6,297 bases of DNA from CAYVLI01 sp964452105 [NCBI: uncultured Nitrospinota bacterium] (GTDB lineage Bacteria > JAUXIQ01), in NCBI GenBank assembly GCA_964452105.1, contig CAYVLI010000164.1:1-6297 (forward strand). The letters are read 5' to 3'. The notes below the pieces were generated by a model. The model was not told the origin of the DNA. It saw only the letters and a list, made by a program, of their open reading frames with translations, and did no database searches. The translations under genes and the position numbers were made by a program. Each line of letters opens with the position of its first letter. Positions within the stretch are counted from its first letter, which is position 1. This document shows positions 1-4,925 of this stretch, piece by piece.

Positions 1-14
1 CTTTAACTGTAGAG

Positions 15-43
15 AAATTAAAGGAAATTCGGCCTGATGTCAA
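15..43 (-). promoter_or_regulatory. Candidate sigma70-type promoter reading out of the left edge
   Basis: On the minus strand a perfect -35 box, TTGACA (43-38), is followed by a 17-base spacer and TAATTT (20-15) as the -10 box. A transcript from it would leave the window to the left. If the plus-strand frame across this stretch is a real gene, the match is coincidental. Confidence 0.3.
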
Positions 44-209
44 TATAAAAGCTATTGGGCGCTCCCGCCGCCGAACGGCTTTCTCCCGCTCAGGGGGAGG
101 CCTCGGTGCATTAGAAGCCGTTGGTGGGATTACAAGCGAGACCTTGCTCCTGATAGCTGCAGCTACAGAAAATCTAAAACCTGCCTGTAGCGGGGTTTTG
201 AAAGACAAT

Positions 210-267
210 TTATCCGGGCCATCTCCCAGAGATTCGCTGCGGTTATATGAGTCGACTGCCCGGATAA
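210..267. repeat. Perfect 10-base inverted repeat, possible terminator
   Basis: TTATCCGGGC at 210-219 and GCCCGGATAA at 258-267 are exact reverse complements separated by 38 bases, which include the 8-base palindrome AGTCGACT (250-257). It begins two bases past the TAG stop of the AhpD-like gene (270-272), where a terminator for the minus-strand operon would sit. A T-run (TATTTTTT, 271-278) follows the stem on the plus strand, so it could also stop plus-strand transcription from the left. The long loop is unusual for an intrinsic terminator, so function is uncertain. Confidence 0.4.
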
Positions 268-269
268 CT

Positions 270-542
270 CTATTTTTTGCTTCTGCCGACAACGTCCCGG
301 AACTGAGCGCTTGCTCTTCCAGCGGAGACGGCCATCACTATGGCTTCTATCGCCCCTATCTCTGCATCGGTTATCCCCTGCTCCCTGGCAACGCCAAGGT
401 AGTGTTCCATTCAGGGGTAACAGCCCAGGGCCATGGCGGAAGCCATGTGAATCATCAGTGTGGTCTTCACTTCTAATATATCGTTGTTGCGCGCAGAACC
501 GTAAAAAGCGTTAAAGGCTTTCTTCTGATTATCCGGTAACAT
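270..542 (-). CDS. AhpD-like (carboxymuconolactone decarboxylase family) selenoprotein, CxxU
   Basis: Reading UGA at 413-411 as selenocysteine gives a 90-residue protein ending at TAG (272-270). The core is LEVKTTLM (residues 24-30 region), then the redox motif C41-Y-P-U44, then MEHYLGVAREQG, then an Ala-rich helix IEAIVMAVSAGRA. This is the AhpD/CMD layout (xxKTxxLI, CxxC plus downstream HxxxA), with Sec replacing the second cysteine. AhpD-like selenoproteins are an established family; they are thought to act as thiol-dependent peroxidases or reductases. Sequence stays conserved-looking past the UGA, and a hairpin at 399-383 suits a SECIS. ATG at 542 is preceded by GGAAG nine bases upstream. 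The usual N-terminal segment seems to have been cut off by an insertion (fragment at 834-784), so this may be a restarted core or a damaged gene. Last member of the MarR-permease operon. Confidence 0.75.
383..399 (-). promoter_or_regulatory. Putative bacterial SECIS element of the AhpD-like gene
   Basis: Directly after the UGA (413-411), the minus-strand RNA can form a 7-bp stem CCUUGGC/GCCAGGG, one pair being G-U, closed by the 3-base loop GUU. The loop starts 19 bases after the UGA and its first base is G. This fits the known bacterial SECIS rules: loop about 16-37 bases downstream, and a G among the first two loop bases. It lies in coding sequence, as bacterial SECIS elements do. The fold was worked out by eye, with no energy calculation. 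Confidence 0.65.
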
Positions 543-783
543 ACTTCGTTTCTTCCATAATAATGATGGAACATGTTGAGATGACCTGCGACTTGCTCTC
601 TCCGGCGAAAAAGCTTCCTTGAAGGTAAATCCTGATGAAACCTCACTCCCGACTGCCGAGGATTGTATAATGCTCAGCCCTCCCAGGCGACATGCCATGC
701 CGAGCGAAGCGAAGCATCTCGTCAAAGATAAAGATGTCGGTACGATACGAGAGATTCTTCGCTGCGCTCAGAATGACAGCAAC
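543..783. other. Gene-free stretch that interrupts the AhpD-like gene
   Basis: This 241-base stretch separates the apparent first 17 codons of the AhpD-like gene from its conserved core. It contains the inverted repeat at 693-778. On the minus strand it is crossed by two different frames. The frame entering from the N-terminal fragment meets a stop at 645-643, so the two gene parts cannot be read together. The stretch from about 692 to 560 shows no recognisable protein. A TATACA hexamer (669-664, minus) could be a -10 box, but no good -35 lies upstream. I see no clear target-site duplication, so the insert boundaries are approximate. Confidence 0.4.
693..778. repeat. Imperfect inverted repeat of the 'VILSAAKNL' intergenic type
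   Basis: Arm 693-720 and the reverse complement of arm 751-778 match at 23 of 28 positions and share the core GAGCGxAGCGAAGxATCTC; the spacer is 30 bases. The arm sequence (TGTCATTCTGAGCGCAGCGA and onward) belongs to a widespread bacterial dispersed repeat, often mis-annotated as tiny proteins reading VILSAAKNL. The palindromic arrangement would form a long hairpin in RNA or single-stranded DNA and looks MITE-like. No transposase is present, so movement in trans would be assumed. It falls inside the apparent AhpD-like gene. Confidence 0.7.
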
Positions 784-834
784 TGTACCTTGAATGGCTT
801 CGACAAAGCCGCGTAAGATTTCTTCAGTACTCAC
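784..834 (-). pseudogene. Detached N-terminal piece of the AhpD-like gene
   Basis: A GTG at 834-832, five bases after the permease stop codon, opens a frame reading VSTEEILRGFVEAIQGT. It then runs into the repeat (VAVILSAAKNL...) and stops at 645-643. CMD-family proteins commonly begin with an amphipathic segment of this kind (EEIL..F.EA...) followed by a LP...KAF..F segment. That second segment is exactly what restarts at 542 (MLPDNQKKAFNAFYG). I infer that the original gene started here and was split by an insertion. The ribosome-binding site is weak, consistent with translational coupling to the permease. The piece is short, so chance resemblance cannot be excluded. Confidence 0.45.
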
Positions 835-839
835 TAAAG

Positions 840-1793
840 CTATATCAGGCGATAAGCGTACCCGAAGAGCAGCGCTCCCAGAAAACCCACGCTCATGTAA
901 ACGAAGAGCACCCGCCTCTTGAACAGCGCCATCACCGCCAGTATGGAGGGCACGGACATGACCGGCCCGGCTATTATGAAAGCCAACACCGCCCCCTTGT
1001 CCATCCCCAGTTCCATAAGACCCTGAAGTAGCGGAACTGCGCTGATACTGCTCATATAAGCTGGGATTCCTATTACGGTAGAAATGAATACGGAATACGA
1101 ATTCTGGATTCCAACGGAAGCCGAGACCCACTCCTGCGGCACGAAACGCAACATGACCGCCTGCGCTATCACGGCTATGATGATAAACTTGCCTATGAAA
1201 ATGCTGAACTTATAGGTAAGTCGGAGAAAGGTCTTCACGCTCTCTGCGGCGGTCATTTTTGCCTGCTCGGCCTGCGCATCACCTTGCACAGCGTCGCAGG
1301 AGGTCGAACAGGATTCTGCCTGCTCCTGGCTTTCGGAAGTCGTCTCCACGCGGAGAATCGAGTTCCCTAAATATCCCCGTCTGGTCAATTCAGCCGTCAC
1401 CCATCCTGCGGCAAGCCCCAGTGCGACGGCGGAGAAAAACTTCCAAAGAGCGATGCCCAAGCCCAGGCCGCCCAAGGTTATGAAGAAGGCGCTGGGGCTC
1501 ATGAGAGGCGATGAAATCAGAAACACCATCACGGGTGCTATGGGCGCTCCCGCAGCCAGCATGGCCGCCACCGCGGGGAGAACCCCTATGGCTCACAGAG
1601 GGCTCACCAGGCCCAGGAGCAGCGCTCCCACGATAGCCCATACCCCCGCCCGATTGAAGAATTGCGCTACCCTCTTGTCCAGCTTGAGCGTGGACATGAC
1701 CGAGGCGATGACCACGGCCAGCAATATGAACCACCACAGCTCAAGCAGTATGCGGCCCGCCGAAGCGGCTATGGTTGATAACTCCCCGTACAT
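840..1793 (-). CDS. PF03773/DUF318 (ArsP-like) permease, putative selenoprotein with Sec67
   Basis: Reading UGA at 1595-1593 as selenocysteine gives a 317-residue polytopic membrane protein ending at TAG (842-840). ATG 1793 is set by a strong ribosome-binding site (AGGGAGG, seven bases upstream) and starts just before the first membrane helix (residues about 16-36). The family is an internal duplication. Half one has GLVSPL-U67-AIGVLP followed by SSPLMSP (94-100); half two has IPAYMSSISAVP (243-254) and AGPVMS (275-280). In relatives the residue after 'SPL' is the conserved cysteine of PLC(S)xG, the spot occupied by UGA here. Characterised relatives export organoarsenicals or metals; the substrate here is unknown. 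A hydrophilic loop near 145-180 contains CSTSC (162-166), a possible metal or thiol site. Forty bases downstream of the MarR gene. Alternatives are a nonsense mutation or sequencing error, but the reading frame is intact on both sides. Confidence 0.75.
1547..1580 (-). promoter_or_regulatory. Putative bacterial SECIS element of the permease gene
   Basis: Downstream of the UGA (1595-1593) the RNA can pair CUCCC-(bulged C)-GCGGU with GCUGCGGGAG: ten base pairs, with a 13-base loop beginning GG 24 bases after the UGA. This meets the bacterial SECIS distance, loop-size and loop-G rules. A competing inner fold, GCGGCC/GGCUGC with loop AUGCU, is also possible, as is GGGG-UUCU-CCCC immediately after the UGA (1586-1575). 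The assignment is therefore weaker than for the AhpD-like gene. Folds were found by eye. Confidence 0.5.
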
Positions 1794-1833
1794 CTCTATA
1801 CCTCCCTGAAAAACCGGACATGAGACAAATTTC

Positions 1834-2292
1834 TCAACTACAACGGCTTTCACCCTCCCTGGACATTCTGGTGAGCTCGTTGAGCACGCTGACGATCTTG
1901 TCCACATCCTTGCCTGAGAGCTTCAGCCTTCTGAGAATGCTCCGATACCTGTTTAACAACGCCTCTCTTATCTGATGATAAACTTCCAGGCCCTTTCCCG
2001 TGAGGGAGACCCTGATCAGCCGCCGGTCTCGACTGTCTAAACTCCTTTCAGCCAGCTCTTTCTTCTCCAGCTCATCAACTACTCCGGTAATGGTGGCCGT
2101 GGTGAGATACATCTTCTCAGCCAGCTCGCTCATGGTGAGCCTGCCACAATCCCCGAGGGCATCCAGGGCATAGCACTGTGTCACGGTCACACCGTAGGGG
2201 CTCATTTCATTACGGTCGCGAAACTGATGGCTGCGCATGAAGGCTTTAAACGCCTTCTGCAAATCATCCACCCTCTCCTGCATTTTGCTCAT
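1834..2292 (-). CDS. MarR-family transcriptional regulator
   Basis: A 152-residue protein, usual for MarR regulators, which bind palindromic operators as dimers. The order of elements fits: N-terminal dimerisation helix (1-25), then a winged helix-turn-helix with LTMSELAEKMYLTTATITGVVDELEKKEL (52-80), the wing SRDRRLIRVSLTGKG (87-101) with its characteristic D-R-R, and C-terminal dimerisation helices (102-145). Cysteines at 40 and 49 could sense thiol-active or metal ligands, but this is speculation. ATG 2292 has a modest AGAGAG about nine bases upstream. The gene is first in a unit with the Sec-containing permease and AhpD-like gene, so it probably controls them and itself through the palindromes at 2311-2358. 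Family assignment is secure; ligand unknown. Confidence 0.9.
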   Translation of the reverse strand: MSKMQERVDDLQKAFKAFMRSHQFRDRNEMSPYGVTVTQCYALDALGDCGRLTMSELAEKMYLTTATITGVVDELEKKELAERSLDSRDRRLIRVSLTGKGLEVYHQIREALLNRYRSILRRLKLSGKDVDKIVSVLNELTRMSREGESRCS

Positions 2293-2310
2293 CTGCGCTA
2301 CTCTCTCAGA

Positions 2311-2358
2311 TACTTAGGAATACATATTATAAGTAATAAAGATATTTGCATATCCTAA
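2311..2358. promoter_or_regulatory. Cluster of inverted repeats, probable MarR operators
   Basis: Three dyads lie between the -10 box and the MarR start codon: TACTTA (2311-2316) with TAAGTA (2330-2335); GATAT with ATATC around TTGC (2341-2354); and TTAGGAATA (2314-2322) with TATCCTAA (2351-2358), near-complementary. MarR proteins usually autoregulate by binding AT-rich palindromes of about 16-20 bases overlapping their own promoter. Position and symmetry fit, but which dyad is bound is not known. Confidence 0.45.
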
Positions 2359-2384
2359 ATAACAAATTACAGCCTTACTGTCAA
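2356..2384 (-). promoter_or_regulatory. Sigma70-type promoter of the MarR-permease-AhpD operon
   Basis: On the minus strand TTGACA (2384-2379), a 17-base spacer and TATTTA (2361-2356) form a near-consensus promoter. It lies in the 121-base AT-rich gap upstream of the MarR gene and points at it. The predicted transcript would begin around 2350, leaving a leader of about 57 bases. Confidence 0.65.
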
Positions 2385-2413
2385 CATAAAAATCATGATT
2401 GAGGGAAGGGCGT

Positions 2414-3784
2414 TCACGGTCGTTTTGCGGTGAACTTTCCCAACGACCTGTACAGGGGCGCTACTTCATCCGTCGATTTATCCCAGGAACTTATCCAGAA
2501 CGGCGGGGCCCCTTTCTCCGGTTTGGAGTCGGGCCTCAAGGGGACGAAGCGCAGCTGCCCTGCATCAGCGGCCAGGGCCACGGCCAGGTAAGCGCTGGTG
2601 GTTCCGGAGTGGTCGTCAGGGAAGAAGGAGATGGGAGCGGTTATGCCTGTATCGTAGCCCCGGATGCTCTCCGCCGCTCTTATCATGTTCTCCCTGGACA
2701 GGTCTCTTCCTGCGCGCCGGAGTATTTCGGTGAGCAGTTTGGCGGCCCACCAGCCGGTGAGCGTGCTGGAATTATAGGGGGCGCCCTGGAAGCGCTTCCT
2801 GAGTCGCCTCCTGTATTCCTCCATGGCCGGCCCGGCAGCGAAGCGAGCATCGGGCATGGTCATGACGCCCACATAACCGAGGGCCGCTTCTCTGGACATG
2901 ACCAGCAAGGTTTGAACACTGGTCATGCCGATGCCGCCCAATCGGGCGCCCCACCCCAACTTTCGGGCCTCGCGTATGAACCTGAAAGCATAGTTGTAGG
3001 GCACACCCAGAACCACCGCTTCCGCACCCTGCCTGCGCAGCTTCATCAATTGTCCGCTGACCTCGAACTCTTCGGTTTTAAGCTTCTCTTCTCCCGATGG
3101 TTGAAGGCCATGCTGCCTGAGCCTCTCACGGGCTGCATCGACAACCTCCTGACCAAAAGGATCATCGTGGTAAAAAATCCCGATCTTCTTGAATCCCCTG
3201 GTGAGAACGAAGTAGTCTATCAGTATGTAGGTCTGCATTTTGTAAGAAGGGGAGAGAGGAAATATCAGGCGCTTGAAGGGGAAAGTCCAGAAATGGGCTC
3301 CTGACGCCGGAAACATGAGGGGAACCCCCTTCTGCTCTGTGGCATACCTGTAAGAGGACCTGTTGGTGCTGGTCCCCGTCTGCAGGAATAAACACAAGAT
3401 ACGGTCTTTCTGAATGAGCTTCTTGACGTTGGTAAGCGCCCTGTCCGACCGGTAGAAATCGTTGTAGATGGTGTATCTGATCCTGCGGCCATAGACCCCG
3501 CCACGCTCATTGACCGTGTTGAAGTAAGCCCTGGGGCCGATGCGGGCCAGGTCATTCCCCCATTGCGCCAGCGGCCCTGTCAAAACCACGCTTGAGCCTA
3601 TGTTTATCTGATCATCGCACACTCCCTCCCCGGCTCTCTCCCCTTGGCTATCGGAAGCGCCTGCAGCGGCGGTGAAAGTGTTTAACGCAGTAAACAACAT
3701 ACTTATGATAATGAAAACGACTATTCTCAACATAGTGGTGGAAGCCTGTATCAGCGGGAAGAATCCATGGCTATCCGAAACCAT
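2414..3784 (-). CDS. Periplasmic substrate-binding protein, branched-chain amino acid (LivK) type
   Basis: A type I periplasmic-binding-fold protein (Peripla_BP_6-like), 456 residues from ATG 3784. Family landmarks are INIGSSVVLTGPLA (60-73), ERGGVYGRRIRYTIYND (93-109), GTSTN (137-141), GVPLMFP (153-159) and KKIGIFYHDDPFG (199-211), which begins the second lobe. The N-terminus holds a hydrophobic signal segment (about 19-42) ending near TAAAGA with no lipobox cysteine, so it is probably secreted and soluble. ATG 3784 has GGAAG seven bases upstream and is used here. ATG 3733 (residue 18) would give a more typical signal peptide but has a poor ribosome site. Such proteins deliver amino acids, amides or aromatic compounds to ABC importers, but no importer genes are present here. 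It follows the CgeB-like gene by 18 bases, so it may have a sensing or surface role. Ligand unknown. Confidence 0.85.
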   Translation of the reverse strand: MVSDSHGFFPLIQASTTMLRIVVFIIISMLFTALNTFTAAAGASDSQGERAGEGVCDDQINIGSSVVLTGPLAQWGNDLARIGPRAYFNTVNERGGVYGRRIRYTIYNDFYRSDRALTNVKKLIQKDRILCLFLQTGTSTNRSSYRYATEQKGVPLMFPASGAHFWTFPFKRLIFPLSPSYKMQTYILIDYFVLTRGFKKIGIFYHDDPFGQEVVDAARERLRQHGLQPSGEEKLKTEEFEVSGQLMKLRRQGAEAVVLGVPYNYAFRFIREARKLGWGARLGGIGMTSVQTLLVMSREAALGYVGVMTMPDARFAAGPAMEEYRRRLRKRFQGAPYNSSTLTGWWAAKLLTEILRRAGRDLSRENMIRAAESIRGYDTGITAPISFFPDDHSGTTSAYLAVALAADAGQLRFVPLRPDSKPEKGAPPFWISSWDKSTDEVAPLYRSLGKFTAKRP

Positions 3785-3802
3785 CTCGCATCTTCCAAGC
3801 CG

Positions 3803-4891
3803 TCAAAGGGTTTCGACCATATCCAGAAGGGCCTGCATGCGATGCAGGTAGGTATGCGAGCCATGCGCACGGGCCTGCGCCCTTGCTGCTATCTCTTCCC
3901 TCTCCTCATGGTGAACCAGGTAATATTTTATCAGCTCCAGCAACTCATCGTGGCTATTGTAGGATATTATCTCCTGGCCGGGGGAGAAGTGTCTGCTCAG
4001 TGAAGGTTTCAGGTCCACCAACTGGAAGGCGCCACAGCCCGCCGCCTCGAAGGTCCTCATGTTCAGGCCGGCTCTGGTCTGGGGATGATGAACGTTGAGG
4101 GTGATGCGGCTTGCGTTATAGACCCTGGCCAACCCCTCCCCGTAAGTCACTCCCCTGTATTTTTGCATGAGACGAGGCTCGTTCGCAATGGCCTCCCGGT
4201 TCCATCCCCAGATGGAGAGGTCCTGGTTTGCAAGGCGGAGCAGGAAGTCCCTCCTGCTCTCGGTGATGGCGCCCACGAAGCAGAGGTCTGTGCCCAGTTC
4301 TTCGGTCTCCTCCCGGCTCAAAGCGTAGCTTCTGTGGATGTCCGCATCGCAGGCACAGGGCAGGCACTCCACCTTCTCCGCCCCCATCTCTCTGAAGTCG
4401 TGGACGTATTCCGGGTCGAAGGTGAACACCAGATCATATATGGGCATGCTCTGCAGCACGTTGTGCCAGCCCTGGTGCCGAGGGTGATCCAGAAGCCAGA
4501 GGACCGTCACCGATTTAACGGAGTGCTTGAGGTTTCCGATGGTCTCAGGAGTTATCAGCTCGCCTCCATCCACCAGTACAATATCCGGCCTGTATCCGGA
4601 GGCTGCGCCGAGCAGTTCCCTGTTCATGCGCCTCAGGGAAGTGCGGCGGAAACCTTTCCCGGCCTTGACTCTCCTGGCGAACTTCTTCAGCCTGCTCTCG
4701 AACAGGCCCGGACCGCGGTAAAAGACGAAAGGGCGCACCTGATGCCCCAACTGCTTGAGAGCCTTTTCCCAGAACCAGCCGAAGGTTCCGGCGATCTGGG
4801 GGGAGACATCCACACCCCCGTAGCTTTTTCTGAAGAAAGGCTGGTCCTTACCCCTGAAGGGAGAGGCCCTGGTGACAAGGAGTATCCTCAT
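3803..4891 (-). CDS. CgeB-like glycosyltransferase (GT-B fold)
   Basis: A 362-residue protein resembling CgeB/DUF3880-type glycosyltransferases with a C-terminal Glyco_trans_1_2 domain. The N-terminal Rossmann half runs from MRILLVTRASPF through RPDIVLVDGGE (101-111), WLLDHP (132-137) and DLVFTFDPEYV (153-163). The C-terminal half has LPCACD (177-182), CFVGAITESRRD (204-215), NASRITLNVHH (259-269) and LNMRTFEAAGCGAFQLVD (276-293), the typical sugar-nucleotide-binding region with its E-A-x-GC. No membrane segment is seen, so it is cytosolic and transfers a sugar of unknown type. ATG 4891 was chosen because it follows GGAGAGGGAAA and starts at the first beta strand; a GTG at 4924 would add 11 basic residues. 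It lies 34 bases after the family 2 glycosyltransferase, implying joint work on one glycan. Confidence 0.85.
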   Translation of the reverse strand: MRILLVTRASPFRGKDQPFFRKSYGGVDVSPQIAGTFGWFWEKALKQLGHQVRPFVFYRGPGLFESRLKKFARRVKAGKGFRRTSLRRMNRELLGAASGYRPDIVLVDGGELITPETIGNLKHSVKSVTVLWLLDHPRHQGWHNVLQSMPIYDLVFTFDPEYVHDFREMGAEKVECLPCACDADIHRSYALSREETEELGTDLCFVGAITESRRDFLLRLANQDLSIWGWNREAIANEPRLMQKYRGVTYGEGLARVYNASRITLNVHHPQTRAGLNMRTFEAAGCGAFQLVDLKPSLSRHFSPGQEIISYNSHDELLELIKYYLVHHEEREEIAARAQARAHGSHTYLHRMQALLDMVETL

Positions 4892-4925
4892 TTTCCCTCT
4901 CCGGCGCTTGCCCTCGCTGAACACC

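Larger units (their letters stand above)
3..269 (+). other. Unresolved left edge; possible tail of an unidentified gene
   Basis: I cannot name a gene here. One plus-strand frame is open from base 3 to a TAA at 476, but everything after about 270 is opposite a well-supported minus-strand gene and is probably not coding. The first 20 or so residues (TVEKLKEIRPDVNIKAIGRS) look protein-like and loosely resemble the 'LxxINPDVxI' stretch of ThiF/HesA/MoeB E1-like proteins, but this is too short to assign. The following Arg/Ser/Gly-rich part is less convincing. A competing reading is that this is intergenic DNA carrying a minus-strand promoter at 15-43. Sequence to the left of the window would decide. 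Confidence 0.25.

Noticed and set aside
693-778. Inverted repeat as part of a CRISPR array.
   Set aside because: Only two arms in inverted orientation with one spacer, and no cas genes; it matches a known dispersed repeat type instead.
795-809. GGCTT-CGACA-AAGCC hairpin as a terminator after the permease.
   Set aside because: Only five base pairs, no T-run follows on either strand, and it falls inside the apparent AhpD-like N-terminal coding piece.
643-1131. Long minus-strand open frame running through the permease end and the repeat.
   Set aside because: Its upstream half is an out-of-frame shadow of the permease and its downstream half includes the VILSAAKNL repeat translation. Only the short piece at 834-784 looks genuine.
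840-1571. Permease as a shorter separate gene starting downstream of the UGA.
   Set aside because: It would lack the first two membrane segments and the SPLC motif, and its GTG start has no good ribosome site. The upstream frame supplies exactly the missing part in register.
1819-1836. MarR gene ends Cys-Ser-UGA and the frame stays open for a short way, a possible third Sec.
   Set aside because: The MarR protein is already full length at this UGA, the residues after it do not resemble any MarR tail, and they run into the ribosome-binding site and start of the permease gene. An ordinary stop is the simpler reading.
2391-2400. Palindrome AATCATGATT followed by T's on the minus strand as a terminator of the binding-protein gene.
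   Set aside because: The stem is AT-rich, with no room for a loop, so it would not form a stable terminator. It may be chance or an operator half.
2399-3304. Plus-strand open frame of about 300 residues.
   Set aside because: It is antisense to the binding-protein gene, has no family-like motifs, and has low-complexity Gly/Pro/Arg-rich content typical of a shadow frame.
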